Part shown: positions 15,874 to 24,828 of the stretch, piece by piece
Layout: each line of letters starts with the position of its first letter
How positions within the stretch are numbered: position 1 is the stretch's first letter
Made by a program: the position numbers and the translations under genes
NCBI GenBank assembly: GCA_039915945.1
Contig: JBDSMH010000032.1
Span: 1-64,000 of the forward strand
Direction: 5' to 3'
Length of the DNA: 64,000 nucleotides
Source of the DNA: DATLFA01 sp039915945
Lineage (GTDB): Bacteria; Actinomycetota; Acidimicrobiia; Acidimicrobiales; WLNW01
The notes under the pieces: generated by a model
Database searches by the model: none
Told to the model about the DNA's origin: nothing
The model's input: the letters and a program-made list of their open reading frames with translations, nothing else

Positions 15874-16689
15874 GTGCAAGTCGTGGTCCGTGGCAGCGCA
15901 AAGACATCGACCCCACCACCGCGTGCAGACACTAAGAAGCGACTCGGCTTCGGCGACCTTTCGCTCGGCGAGCGGGTGTGCCTGGCGCTCATCGACGAGG
16001 GCGTCGACCACGGATGGGGGATCGGCACCGAGTTGGCGTCCGAAGGCGCGCTCGGCCGCGTGTGGACCCTTTCGCGTCCGCTCACCTACCGAGCCATCGA
16101 CCAACTCGAGGACAAGGGATTGCTCAGGCGCCAAGGTTCGCGAAAAGGTGGGCGGGAGCGCACGTTGCTGTCGTGCACCGCGCAAGGACGGCGCATCGTG
16201 GCCGAGTGGTTCGACGCGCCGGTCGAACACCTCCGCGACGTGCGCACCGAACTATTGCTCAAGCTGTTGCTGCGGCGCCGCCGAGGGCTGGCCACGGCGT
16301 CGCTTCTCGAAGCACAACAACTGACCTTCAGCGAGCACATCGACACACTCGCAAGCGCCGGCCCCGGTGCCGATCCCGTCGATTTGTGGCGGCGCGAGAG
16401 CGCTCGCGCCGTGCGCCGGTTCCTCGACGCCGCCATCGCACAGATGACCCAGACCGATCAACCCGAGGAGCTACCTCTCATGCGACTCAGCGCCCGCAAC
16501 CAACTCCGTGCGCGCGTGACCTCCGTTGCCCACGGTGGCGTCATGTCGACGATCAAGACGGTCTTACCCGATGGTCAGACCGTCACCGCAGTCATCACCA
16601 AAGAGTCTGCCCAAGACCTCGATCTCGCGCCCGACGATGACGTGCTCGTGATCGTCAAGTCGACCGAGGTCATGTTGGCCAAGGAGTAG
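15874..16689 (+). CDS. PadR-type regulator fused to a molybdate-binding TOBE (Mop) domain
   Basis: 271 residues, two domains. Residues about 25-190 are a PadR winged helix with its helical tail (LSLGERVCLALIDEGVDHGW, LSRPLTYRAIDQLEDKGLLR, then a helical region). Residues about 202-271 are a single Mop/TOBE domain (MRLSARNQLRARVTSVAHGG, VMSTIKTVLPDGQTVTAVIT, then VLVIVKSTEVML), the fold that binds molybdate at subunit contacts in ModE and ModC. The start is GTG 15874 with GGGAG six bases upstream. Architecture and divergence from modA indicate a ModE-like molybdate sensor built on a PadR rather than a LysR-type helix-turn-helix. Confidence 0.85.
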   Translation: MQVVVRGSAKTSTPPPRADTKKRLGFGDLSLGERVCLALIDEGVDHGWGIGTELASEGALGRVWTLSRPLTYRAIDQLEDKGLLRRQGSRKGGRERTLLSCTAQGRRIVAEWFDAPVEHLRDVRTELLLKLLLRRRRGLATASLLEAQQLTFSEHIDTLASAGPGADPVDLWRRESARAVRRFLDAAIAQMTQTDQPEELPLMRLSARNQLRARVTSVAHGGVMSTIKTVLPDGQTVTAVITKESAQDLDLAPDDDVLVIVKSTEVMLAKE

Positions 16690-16706
16690 CCGACGACAGT
16701 CCCGTT

Positions 16707-17159
16707 CTACGCGACGCAGTCACGCGATTCCTGCGAGCCGTCGGTGTTGAGGAATGCCTTCAGGTAGGAGGTGTTCCGGGGAAAGTTGGTCGCTTGCTCG
16801 CTGAATGAGTCGAGTGACGACCACAGACCACCCCCGTTCGGCTTGCCCGCTGCCGCTTTCGTTATCGCGCCCTCGATCTTGCGTTTGCCCGTGTCGCTGT
16901 TGGTGATCAGCGACTCTGCGCTGGCGTTGATCGCGCCGCCGGTGATAGGGAAGTCGAGACATCTGATCGATCTCGTTGTCGTAGGACCCGTTGCCATGGT
17001 GGCGACCGTCGTTGGGGCGCCCGCCGTCGTCGTAGTTGCCGTCGACCCTTCATCGTCGTTGTTGTCTCCGCCACAACCGGCCGCCGTCAATAGGGCGATG
17101 AGTACAACGATGCGAACAGTCTTTCCTCTGCGCGACCGATTCTTCCAGCGGTTGATCAT
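16707..17159 (-). CDS. Putative lipoprotein, function unknown
   Basis: 150 residues from ATG 17159. A basic start (INRWKNRSRRGKTVR) is followed by a hydrophobic core and lipobox L-T-A-A-G-C, then an Asp/Asn/Thr-rich linker. The mature domain contains two Cys far apart (IRCLDFPITGG and SRDCVA at the end) that could form a disulfide. I recognise no family. It converges with the PadR-TOBE gene and lies downstream of another lipoprotein gene on the same strand. Confidence 0.65.
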   Translation of the reverse strand: MINRWKNRSRRGKTVRIVVLIALLTAAGCGGDNNDDEGSTATTTTAGAPTTVATMATGPTTTRSIRCLDFPITGGAINASAESLITNSDTGKRKIEGAITKAAAGKPNGGGLWSSLDSFSEQATNFPRNTSYLKAFLNTDGSQESRDCVA

Positions 17160-17215
17160 CGATCGATTCCCGTCTTTCCCACGACCCAGCTTCGCACAGG
17201 TGGGCTATGCGGCAA

Positions 17216-17623
17216 TCAGTTCGTCGAGTCGCAGAGCGCGGTGAGGATCGGCGGGAGGGAACTGGCGGTGAGTGTCCGGCGAACATCGGCGTCGCCTGCT
17301 GCACCGAGGCTCACCTCGCGGTCTTGTGCATCCCAGAATCGGGCGGCTTCGAGTTGGCTGGCGCGCGTTTCGCAGTCGATGACCGCGACCCATTCGGACC
17401 GGTGCACCGGCGGCAAACCATCCACGACGGGCGCGTCCGGCTTGTACACCCACGTCTCGGTCACCCGATAGCGGTCGCTGCCCTTGGTGTGCGCGACCGT
17501 GAGGCAGTTGCGGCCCTTGGCGACGTCGTGACACTCGGTCTCGCTCGACTCGGCCGGTTTGGAACTGCACGCAGTGAGCACGACAGCCATGATGGCGACG
17601 GCGGCAATTCGTTTGTGTCGCAT
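17216..17623 (-). CDS. Putative lipoprotein, function unknown
   Basis: 135 residues from ATG 17623 (a TTG four codons upstream is less likely). Signal peptide MRHKRIAAVAIMAVVLTAC with lipobox L-T-A-C, then a globular part with Cys at C-H-D-V-A-K-G-R-N-C and later D-C and L-C, so two disulfides are possible. The mid-part YRVTETWVYKPDAPVVDGLP and WVAVIDCETR are distinctive but unassigned. It follows the helicase gene on the same strand by 42 bases. Confidence 0.65.
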   Translation of the reverse strand: MRHKRIAAVAIMAVVLTACSSKPAESSETECHDVAKGRNCLTVAHTKGSDRYRVTETWVYKPDAPVVDGLPPVHRSEWVAVIDCETRASQLEAARFWDAQDREVSLGAAGDADVRRTLTASSLPPILTALCDSTN

Positions 17624-17665
17624 GGTGTGGCTCAACCCTTTGTTCGGCCGAAGCGGCCTGAACCT

Positions 17666-19354
17666 TTACCGCTTCGCGTCGCGCTCGCGACGTATCGTCG
17701 GCTTCTTGCCCTTGATTCTCGTGGCCTTCAGCGCCGCGATCACGTCGTCGACAGAAGCCTCGGGGATCTCGACGAGCGAGAAGCGGTCTGCGATCTCGAT
17801 CGCTCCGATGTCGCGGCCGCTGAGCGCCGACTCACCGGCGATTGCGCCGACGAGGTCCTGAGGACGCATACCCGCGATACGGCCCGCGCCGATGAACACC
17901 CGCGTCATGTCTGCGCCGGACGATCGGCGGCCGCCCTTGCCGCGTGCATCGGAATCGTGACGCCGGCGGCCCGTATCCGCGGGGAAAGGCTTCACATCCG
18001 GTATCTCGTCGTCTTCGTTGCTGCCCGCGGTCGCTTCATGCGCCAGCTTGACGGCCGCGAGCGCCACGTTCATCACGTCGAACTCGTCGGCGAGCGACTC
18101 GACGACGACGCGGAAGTGTTCCATATCGTCGGTGAGCAGAATCTCGCGCAGCGCGGCGCGTGTGAGCTCGAGGCGTCGCGTGCGCAGATCGGAGAGCGTC
18201 GGCAGCTTCTCGACAACGATCTTCTGTTTCGTCACGCGCTCGATCGTCGTGAGCATCCGGTGCTCTCGCGGTTCGACGAGCGAGATGGCCACGCCTTCGC
18301 GACCGGCCCGTCCGACGCGGCCGATGCGATGCACATAGGCATCGGGCGCTGAAGGGATGTCGTAGTTGATGACATGCGTGAGGTGATCGATATCCAAGCC
18401 GCGCGCGGCAACATCGGTGGCCACGAGTAGCTCGGTGGTTCCGTGACGAAGCCGAGCCATCACTCGATCGCGTTGCGTTTGATCCAACCCACCGTGCAAT
18501 GCCTCGGCGCGGTAGCCGCGACCATTGAGGGTTTGCGTGAGCTGGTCGACTTCATCGCGAGTGCGGCAGAACACGATCGCCGCGGTCGGCGACTCCACGT
18601 CGAGCACGCGTCCGAGTGCCGCGGACTTGTGCGCCCTCGACACGACATACGCGCTCTGGCGAATGAGCGTCTGGGGAGCGGCTGCCGATGCCTGTCGGCC
18701 CAGCTGGATACGCAGCGGATCGCGGAGGTACTTGCGCACCAACGCGTCGATCCGCGGAGGCGTCGTCGCGGAGAACAACACGGTCTGACGATTGCTCGGA
18801 GTCGCTTCGAGGATCGCTTCGATGTCGTCGGCGAAGCCCATGTCGAGCATCTCGTCGGCCTCGTCGAGCACGACGGTCTGGACGCCGGCAAGGCGCAGGG
18901 TCCCGCGAGCGATGTGGTCGAGCGCCCGCCCCGGGGTGGCCACGACGATGTCGACACCGCGTTCGAGCGTCCGCAGTTGGCGCCCGATCGGTTGTCCGCC
19001 GTAGATCGGCAACACCCGTACGCCGAGACGAGTGCCGTACTTGTGGATCGCCTCTGACACTTGCACTGCGAGCTCGCGCGTCGGAACGAGCACCAGCGCT
19101 TGCACACCGCGATCCTCGCTGTCGCGATCGAACCGTTGCAGCAGGGGAAGCGCGAACGCAGCGGTCTTGCCGGTGCCGGTGGCAGCCTGGCCGAGGAGGT
19201 CTCGGCCTTCGAGCAGCACGGGCACGGCTTCGCGCTGGATGGGCGTCGGTTCTTCGTAGCCCAACGCCGACAGGGCCTGTAGTAGTTCGGGCCGCAACGC
19301 AAGGTCTCCGAAACCGGCGGACACATTGGTGGCGTCCGGAAAATCCGCCGTCAT
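17666..19354 (-). CDS. deaD: DEAD-box ATP-dependent RNA helicase with DbpA-type RNA-binding domain
   Basis: 562 residues with all DEAD motifs: Q-motif P-T-P-I-Q, Walker A AATGTGKT, PTRELA, VVLDEADEMLDMGF, FSAT, then helicase C-terminal motifs TDVAARGLDID and HRIGRVGRAGREG. The last ~75 residues (MTRVFIGAGRIAGMRPQDLV onward) are a DbpA-like RNA-binding domain, followed by a Lys/Arg tail. It unwinds structured RNA in ribosome assembly and cold growth. ATG 19354 has AGGA eight bases upstream and is preferred over ATG 19369. The leader region up to 19485 is free of genes, as is common for cold-induced helicase mRNAs. Confidence 0.93.
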   Translation of the reverse strand: MTADFPDATNVSAGFGDLALRPELLQALSALGYEEPTPIQREAVPVLLEGRDLLGQAATGTGKTAAFALPLLQRFDRDSEDRGVQALVLVPTRELAVQVSEAIHKYGTRLGVRVLPIYGGQPIGRQLRTLERGVDIVVATPGRALDHIARGTLRLAGVQTVVLDEADEMLDMGFADDIEAILEATPSNRQTVLFSATTPPRIDALVRKYLRDPLRIQLGRQASAAAPQTLIRQSAYVVSRAHKSAALGRVLDVESPTAAIVFCRTRDEVDQLTQTLNGRGYRAEALHGGLDQTQRDRVMARLRHGTTELLVATDVAARGLDIDHLTHVINYDIPSAPDAYVHRIGRVGRAGREGVAISLVEPREHRMLTTIERVTKQKIVVEKLPTLSDLRTRRLELTRAALREILLTDDMEHFRVVVESLADEFDVMNVALAAVKLAHEATAGSNEDDEIPDVKPFPADTGRRRHDSDARGKGGRRSSGADMTRVFIGAGRIAGMRPQDLVGAIAGESALSGRDIGAIEIADRFSLVEIPEASVDDVIAALKATRIKGKKPTIRRERDAKR

Positions 19355-19485
19355 TGTCAATTTCCTCATCCCAAAGATCGGGGCTCAAGCCTAGGTGTCT
19401 CGTTCCGCGACGAGAGACGGCAAATTGCCGGATCGTGAGTTTCGAGTCGGACCGCTCGGGGTGCGAAGGCCGCACTCGCAAGGTA

Positions 19486-19530
19486 CGAAGGGCCCCGCCG
19501 GCGATTTTGGCCACCGACGGGGCCCCTTCG
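19486..19530 (-). terminator. GC-rich hairpin between hydrolase and helicase genes
   Basis: Arms CGAAGGGCCCCG (19486-19497) and CGGGGCCCCTTCG (19518-19530) pair with one bulged base; an inner CCG/CGG pairing extends the stem. It lies just after the stop of the membrane hydrolase gene on the minus strand and before the helicase leader. There is no T-run, so termination strength is uncertain. Confidence 0.55.
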
Positions 19531-19584
19531 CGTCAGGGCGCTCCTCGCCGCTAAATCTGTAGTCACGATGAGTTTCATTGCCTA

Positions 19585-20985
19585 TCAGTGACGGGTACTG
19601 GACCGATCCGGCGGGATCCGGGGGGACCTTGCTCCCAGCGGGCTGTTCCCCTCCGCCGCCGACCCGCCCTCAGCCGCAACGGATGTGCCGGCCCGGACCG
19701 CATCGACGACGGCGCCGATTGCGCCGGCGGACTGCGCCGCGAACGTCTCGTTGTCGACGAGGGATGCGTGGGTGGCATCGGGGACGACGCGGTGGGCGAC
19801 GTTCGTCGAGAGTGTGGCGAGTTCGTCCTGCGCGGACATCCAGCCTCCGGGGGCGTCCATTTGCGCGGTCACCACGACGAGCGGTCGGTCACCGAGGTTG
19901 GTCAGTGAGTGGGCCTGCGCCATGGCGGTGCGCAGTTCGGAGAACTCGTCACGGACGCTGCGGTTGTGGCGCGGCGTCGACCAGAACGCCCGTTGTTCGT
20001 CACGAGCAAGGGGAGGCAGGCCGGCGTAGGCGGTTTGGTTGACGACGCGGCTGATGCCGAAGCGAGAAAGCGGCGGCAGCACCGCGGACGCCCGCCGAAA
20101 TATCTCGTAGAACGAGGGCCACGAAGGGATCTTGGTGTACTGCTCGGGATGCATCGAGTCGAGCAGAACCACGCCGGCGACTTGCTGTTCGTACAAGTGG
20201 GCGAAGTTGAGTACGTAGATGCCACCGGCGGAGTGTCCGGCGAGCACGTACGGCCCCGGTTCGCCCGCGCGTTGTAACAACGTGTGGAGATCGGTCGCCG
20301 TCTGCGCGCCGTCCTGGGGACCCGACGCGGATTCGCTCCAGCCGCGTCCGGCACGGTCGTACACGCACACCCTTGTCGTCGACGCGACGTTCGGCGCGAT
20401 CCAATCCATGACCGTCGACGGCTCGCCCAGGCCGGTCTCGAGCACGACGGTGGGGCCGCCCGTGCCGGTGCAGTTGATGTGGAGCCGGTGGTCGCCGACG
20501 TCGATCAGTCGGCCGGGCATGGGGAAGCGATCCTTGTCCGCCGCCTCGCGGTAGGTCTCGTAACCGCCGCCGACCGCGCACAGCACCAACGTCGCGAGCA
20601 CGGGATAGAGCAGCCAGATCCGTGTCCGGCTGCGCAGATCGCGCCGGGCATGAACGGTCATCCAGACCGCGAGCGCGATCACTGCCGGTGGCCACACCCA
20701 GCCGAGTTGGTTGCCCGTCGGGGCGAAGCCGAGGATGCTCACACCGGCCAACCCCATGCACGCCGCCGGCACGATCGCCCACCGTTGCGGCTGGTTCGTC
20801 CGCCGTTGCGAGAGCACTGCCAACATCGACCATGCCAGAGCGAATGCGAGCAACACCGTCCCGGTGATGACGTGCTCCGGCGCACCGGCGAAGGGGCCGG
20901 CAACGAGTACGAGCGCGGCGACGGCGCCGCCGATCAACGATCCCGCCACTATTCGACCAATGTGGCCCTGAGGTGTGTTCTGCAT
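19585..20985 (-). CDS. Membrane-anchored alpha/beta hydrolase
   Basis: 466 residues from ATG 20985 (AAGGA seven bases upstream). The first ~140 residues hold four or more hydrophobic helices (IVAGSLIGGAVAALVLVAGP and following). The remainder is an alpha/beta hydrolase: GDHRLHINCTGTGGPTVVLE, VCVYDRAGRGWSES, nucleophile elbow LAGHSAGGIYVLNFA, and a late DATHASLVDN with the catalytic His. The catalytic domain probably sits outside the membrane. The substrate, perhaps an ester or peptide, is unknown. A copper operon lies divergently to the right. Confidence 0.82.
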   Translation of the reverse strand: MQNTPQGHIGRIVAGSLIGGAVAALVLVAGPFAGAPEHVITGTVLLAFALAWSMLAVLSQRRTNQPQRWAIVPAACMGLAGVSILGFAPTGNQLGWVWPPAVIALAVWMTVHARRDLRSRTRIWLLYPVLATLVLCAVGGGYETYREAADKDRFPMPGRLIDVGDHRLHINCTGTGGPTVVLETGLGEPSTVMDWIAPNVASTTRVCVYDRAGRGWSESASGPQDGAQTATDLHTLLQRAGEPGPYVLAGHSAGGIYVLNFAHLYEQQVAGVVLLDSMHPEQYTKIPSWPSFYEIFRRASAVLPPLSRFGISRVVNQTAYAGLPPLARDEQRAFWSTPRHNRSVRDEFSELRTAMAQAHSLTNLGDRPLVVVTAQMDAPGGWMSAQDELATLSTNVAHRVVPDATHASLVDNETFAAQSAGAIGAVVDAVRAGTSVAAEGGSAAEGNSPLGARSPRIPPDRSSTRH

Positions 20986-21096
20986 GGTGGTTCCTTCTGC
21001 GCTAGGTGTCACTGCTCATCACCATCGCCGTAAGGGGTAGGCGCACGCATCGGGCCCAACCCCTCAGATCTCGTGCCCGAGCCGATCGGCGGGCGG

Positions 21097-21124
21097 TTGA
21101 CATTACCCCCCAGGGGTATATCCT
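21097..21124 (+). promoter_or_regulatory. Promoter of the copper operon
   Basis: TTGACA at 21097-21102 and TATCCT at 21119-21124 with a 16-base spacer. The first CsoR-type palindrome lies inside the spacer and the second overlaps the early transcript, so bound repressor would block polymerase. Confidence 0.6.
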
Positions 21125-21147
21125 ATTGATACCCCCCGGGGGTAATG
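21103..21147. promoter_or_regulatory. Two CsoR-type copper operators
   Basis: Two GC palindromes of the CsoR class, TTACCCCCCAGGGGTATA at 21103-21120 and ATACCCCCCGGGGGTAAT at 21129-21146. Both follow the T-A-C-C-C-C-x-x-x-G-G-G-G-T-A plan known for CsoR/RcnR repressors. They flank the -10 region of the copper operon, whose last gene is a CsoR protein, so copper-released autoregulation is expected. Confidence 0.85.
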
Positions 21148-21162
21148 TGGAGCGAGGCTGAG

Positions 21163-21369
21163 ATGAGTACCAGAGAGATTTCGGTGGCGGGCATGACCTG
21201 CGATCACTGCGTCCGTGCAGTGACGGCAGAGGTGGCGAAGATCGCAGGCGTCGAGCGAGTCGATGTGAATCTGTCGACCGGATCGGTGACGGTTGTGTCC
21301 GTCGAGCCGATCGATCTCGCGGCCCTTGCCGCGGCGGTCGACGAAGCGGGCTATGAGGTCGTGCAATGA
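21163..21369 (+). CDS. copZ: Copper chaperone, CopZ type
   Basis: A 68-residue heavy-metal-associated domain with the ligand motif GMTCDHCVRAV near the N-terminus and the family end GYEVV. It should carry Cu(I) in the cytoplasm to the P-type ATPase encoded two genes downstream. GAGG at 21154-21157 supports ATG 21163. Its stop overlaps the next start (A-T-G-A). Confidence 0.92.
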   Translation: MSTREISVAGMTCDHCVRAVTAEVAKIAGVERVDVNLSTGSVTVVSVEPIDLAALAAAVDEAGYEVVQ

Positions 21370-22250
21370 ACGTCGCGACCAAACTCGTGTCCTTCGGCGT
21401 GGTCCTCGGTGGCGTGTTCGTGTCGTCATTGGCCGTCGGCGCCGTTGCGGGCCCGATCGATGTCGGCATAGCGAGCCACAACGAAACGATGTCCGACTCT
21501 TTGCATCTGGGCGAGACGGCGCCGCGAGGTGTGTCGATTGCGGCAGCCGGCTTCCGGTTCGAGCCATTGACCGCGGAGGTTCCCGCAGAGCGAGTTGCGG
21601 CTTTTCGCTTCCGTATCGTCGACGACGACGGCAACGCGGTCCGCCGCTTCGAGTTGAACCACGAACGGGAACTGCATCTCATCGTCGTGTCACGCAATCT
21701 GATCGACTACGCGCATGTGCATCCGGTGCGCGACGAGATGGGGGAGTGGTCGGTCGACCTGCCGGCGTTACCGGCGGGCTCATACCGAGTGCTGGCCGAC
21801 TTCCGTGCCGCCGGCGCGGACGCAGTGACACTCGGAGCCGATCTCGTCGTCGCCGGTACGCCGCGCGCGGCGCTGGTGCCCGCTGCTGCCTCGACTGCGC
21901 GCGTCGGTGACTACGACATCGCGCTCGGTGGCGTCGCCCGCATCGGCGCCGCGGACCTGTCGTTCGACATCCGCCGCAACGGTGCCCCCGTCACCACCGA
22001 TCCGTATCTCGGCGCGGCGGGACATCTCGTGGCCATCCGGTCGGGCGACATGGCCTACCTGCACGTGCATCCGACCGACGACCACCAGAGTGCCGATGGA
22101 ACGATCCGGTTCACGGCAGAGTTCCCGACCGCAGGTGTGTATCGACTGTTCTTGGACTTCAGCCATGAGGGCGTCGTGCGCACCGCCGCCTTCACCGTCG
22201 TGATCCAACCGAGTCCGTCGCCGTCACGCTCTGCAACTGGAGGTCATTGA
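21366..22250 (+). CDS. Membrane-anchored copper-operon protein with two HVHP-containing domains
   Basis: 294 residues. An N-terminal hydrophobic segment (LVSFGVVLGGVFVSSLAVGA) exports or anchors it. Two Ig-like repeats follow, each with a His pair and closely alike: HLIVVSRNLIDYAHVHPVRD then YRVLADFRAAG, and HLVAIRSGDMAYLHVHPTDD then YRLFLDFSHEG. The H-x-H-P motif, repeated, plus other His (SHNET, HLGE, ending in G-G-H) suggests periplasmic or surface Cu/Zn binding. Its start overlaps copZ and copA follows directly, so it should act in copper export or scavenging. I do not recognise a named family with certainty. Confidence 0.7.
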   Translation: MNVATKLVSFGVVLGGVFVSSLAVGAVAGPIDVGIASHNETMSDSLHLGETAPRGVSIAAAGFRFEPLTAEVPAERVAAFRFRIVDDDGNAVRRFELNHERELHLIVVSRNLIDYAHVHPVRDEMGEWSVDLPALPAGSYRVLADFRAAGADAVTLGADLVVAGTPRAALVPAAASTARVGDYDIALGGVARIGAADLSFDIRRNGAPVTTDPYLGAAGHLVAIRSGDMAYLHVHPTDDHQSADGTIRFTAEFPTAGVYRLFLDFSHEGVVRTAAFTVVIQPSPSPSRSATGGH

Positions 22251-22251
22251 C

Positions 22252-24516
22252 ATGGCCGCGGTCGATGAGTCATCCCGCCACGACATCGAGCTCGACATCG
22301 AGGGCATGACGTGCACGAGCTGTGCCGCACGTATCGAAAAGCGCCTCAACCGTCTCGACGGGGTCACCGCAACGGTGAACTACGTGACCGAAAAGGCAAA
22401 GGTGACGTTGCCGGCGACAGTGTCGACCGACGAATTGGTCGCCGCCGTCGCGTCGGCGGGCTACACGGCTCGCGTTCCCCATTCGGTGCCGCCGGACGCG
22501 CCGGCAGAGTCCCACGACCATCCCACTGGCGCGCTGCAACAGCGGCTGTTGCTCTCCGCTCTGTTGGCGCTCCCGGTCGTTGCGCTGTCGATGATTCCGG
22601 CGCTGCAGTTCGATTCGTGGCAATGGTTGTCGTTCGCACTCGCCGCACCGGTTGTCAGTTGGGGCGCGTGGCCGTTCCACAGAGCAACGTGGGCGAATCT
22701 TCGCCATGGCGCCGCCACGATGGACACGCTGATCTCGGTCGGCACGCTCGCAGCGTTCGGCTGGTCCGTCTACGCGTTGTTCTTCGGCGACGCCGGCGAA
22801 CCCAGCTTTCGGCACGGGTTCTCGCTCGGTCCCGAGCGCGGCATGGGGGCCAGCCAGATCTACCTCGAAGTCGCCGCCGGCGTAACTGTCTTCATACTTG
22901 CGGGCCGTTACTTCGAAGCGCGCGCCAAGCGACGTTCGGGCGCCGCGCTGAGAGCGCTGCTCGAACTCGGCGCGAAAGATGTCGCGGTCATCCGTGATGG
23001 CGCCGAGATACTCGTGCCCGTCGAGCAACTCTCCGTTGGCGATCGATTCGTGGCGCGCCCTGGAGAAAAAATCGCAACCGACGGTGTCATCGAAGATGGG
23101 GCGTCCGCAATCGACGCGTCGTTGTTGACCGGCGAGGCGGTACCCGTCGAAGTTGGCCCCGGTGACGATGTAATCGGGGCGACGATCAATGTCGGGGGAC
23201 GCATCGTCGTGCGCGCCACCCGAGTCGGGTCCGATACTGCGCTGGCGCAGATCGCCCGGCTCGTCGAGAACGCACAAACGGGCAAAGCGAAGATCCAGCG
23301 GCTCGCCGATCGAGTGTCGGCAGTGTTCGTACCCATCGTCATCGCGCTGTCGGTGGCGACGCTCGGATTCTGGTGGACCGCTGCGTCGAGCAACGGAGCA
23401 ACCACTGCGTTCACTGCCGCAGTGGCGGTACTCATCATCGCGTGCCCGTGTGCTTTGGGCTTGGCTACGCCCACCGCGCTGATGGTCGGCACCGGTCGCG
23501 GCGCACAGTTGGGGATACTGATCAAGGGCCCCGAAGTGCTCGAGTCGACGCGCCGGATCGACACCGTCGTACTCGACAAGACCGGCACGGTGACGAGCGG
23601 TGAAATGCGCGTCGTAGAGGTGGTGACGACCGGTGATACCTCCGCCGACGAAGCACTGGCGCTCGCCGGCGCGATCGAAGGAGCATCGCAACACCCGATC
23701 GCCAAGGCGATCGCCGCCGCGGCACGCGCTCGAGAGGCGTCGTTGCGGCCGGTCGAGTCGTTCACCAACACCAACGGTCTCGGGGTGTACGGCATGGTGG
23801 ACGGGCACGCCATCGTGGTCGGGCGGGAGCGATTCCTCGCCGACTGGGCCATGCATGCCGACGACACATTGCGGGCCGCGCGCGACGCGGCGGAAGCCGT
23901 TGGGCAAACGGCGGTTTTCGTGGGCTGGGACGGCGCCATGCGCGCGCTCGTGGTGGTGGCCGACACGGTGAAGCGCACCTCGGCCGAAGCGATCGCGGGC
24001 ATGCGTGCGCTCGGCCTGCGCCCCGTGTTGCTGACCGGCGACAACCGCCGGGCCGCCGATGCGGTTGCGGCGGCCGTCGGGATCGACGAAGTGATCGCCG
24101 AGGTCTTACCGGCCGACAAGGTCGACGTGATACGGCGCTTGCAGGGCGAGGGCCGCGTCGTCGCGATGGTCGGTGATGGTGTCAACGATGCGGCGGCGCT
24201 CGCTCAGGCTGATCTCGGTCTTGCCATGGGCACCGGCGCCGATGTCGCCATCGAAGCGTCGGACCTCACCTTGGTTCGGGGCGATCTGCGAGCCGTGGTC
24301 GATGCAATCCGATTGGCGCGCCGAACCCTCACCACGATCAAAGGCAATCTGTTTTGGGCGTTCGCCTACAACTTGGCCGCGCTCCCGCTCGCCGCGGCGG
24401 GGCTGTTGAATCCGATGCTCGCCGGCGCCGCGATGGCGCTCTCCAGCGTGTTCGTCGTGTCCAACAGCTTGCGCCTGCGCGGCTTCAAACCGAACCATGC
24501 CGAAACAACCGACTGA
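22252..24516 (+). CDS. copA: Copper-exporting P1B-type ATPase
   Basis: 754 residues. One N-terminal metal-binding domain (MTCTSC at 19-24), eight membrane helices, actuator TGEA (SLLTGEAVPVEVG), the membrane Cu site CPCAL near residue 398, phosphorylation site DKTGTVTSG near 442, nucleotide-binding HP (QHPIAKAIAAAA), and hinge GDGVNDAAAL near 640. Near the end NLAALPLAAAGLLNPMLAGA with following M-A-L-S-S carries the N and M-x-x-S-S of Cu(I) ATPases. It pumps Cu(I) out of the cytoplasm. It follows its neighbour by one base and precedes csoR. Confidence 0.95.
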   Translation: MAAVDESSRHDIELDIEGMTCTSCAARIEKRLNRLDGVTATVNYVTEKAKVTLPATVSTDELVAAVASAGYTARVPHSVPPDAPAESHDHPTGALQQRLLLSALLALPVVALSMIPALQFDSWQWLSFALAAPVVSWGAWPFHRATWANLRHGAATMDTLISVGTLAAFGWSVYALFFGDAGEPSFRHGFSLGPERGMGASQIYLEVAAGVTVFILAGRYFEARAKRRSGAALRALLELGAKDVAVIRDGAEILVPVEQLSVGDRFVARPGEKIATDGVIEDGASAIDASLLTGEAVPVEVGPGDDVIGATINVGGRIVVRATRVGSDTALAQIARLVENAQTGKAKIQRLADRVSAVFVPIVIALSVATLGFWWTAASSNGATTAFTAAVAVLIIACPCALGLATPTALMVGTGRGAQLGILIKGPEVLESTRRIDTVVLDKTGTVTSGEMRVVEVVTTGDTSADEALALAGAIEGASQHPIAKAIAAAARAREASLRPVESFTNTNGLGVYGMVDGHAIVVGRERFLADWAMHADDTLRAARDAAEAVGQTAVFVGWDGAMRALVVVADTVKRTSAEAIAGMRALGLRPVLLTGDNRRAADAVAAAVGIDEVIAEVLPADKVDVIRRLQGEGRVVAMVGDGVNDAAALAQADLGLAMGTGADVAIEASDLTLVRGDLRAVVDAIRLARRTLTTIKGNLFWAFAYNLAALPLAAAGLLNPMLAGAAMALSSVFVVSNSLRLRGFKPNHAETTD

Positions 24517-24529
24517 TCCAGGAGCGATG

Positions 24530-24811
24530 ATGCCCGGCTATGTAACGCAGAAGGAAGAGCTGACCAAACGGCTTGCCCGCATCGAGGGTCAAGTGCGAGG
24601 GCTGTCGCGTATGGTCGACGAAGAGCGCTACTGCATCGACATTCTCGACCAGATCTCCGCGGTGAACCGCGCCCTCGAGAGAGTTGCCGTGGGGCTCATG
24701 CGCGATCACCTCGGCCACTGCGTCAAGGACGCGGTTGCCCAAGGCGGCGCGCAGGCCACCGAAAAGATCGAAGAAGCCACAGAGGCGATCGCGCGGTTGT
24801 TGCGCAGTTGA
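24530..24811 (+). CDS. csoR: CsoR-family copper-sensing repressor
   Basis: 93 residues, all-helical DUF156 fold. From ATG 24530 the Cu(I) ligands are Cys35, His60 and Cys64 (RYCIDILDQ and MRDHLGHCV), aligning with the known Cys-His-Cys site of mycobacterial CsoR. The N-terminus has the DNA-contact basic stretch KRLARIEGQVRGL. AGGAG lies five bases before ATG 24530; the ATG three bases earlier is too close. It is the last gene of the copper operon and should bind the two palindromes at 21103-21146. Confidence 0.92.
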   Translation: MPGYVTQKEELTKRLARIEGQVRGLSRMVDEERYCIDILDQISAVNRALERVAVGLMRDHLGHCVKDAVAQGGAQATEKIEEATEAIARLLRS

Positions 24812-24828
24812 CCGTTGCTGCTGCGAGG

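Noticed and set aside
22270..24185. Long minus-strand frames (545 and 425 codons) opposite copA
   Set aside because: Antisense shadows of copA; low-complexity Ser/Thr/Arg products without motifs or ribosome sites.
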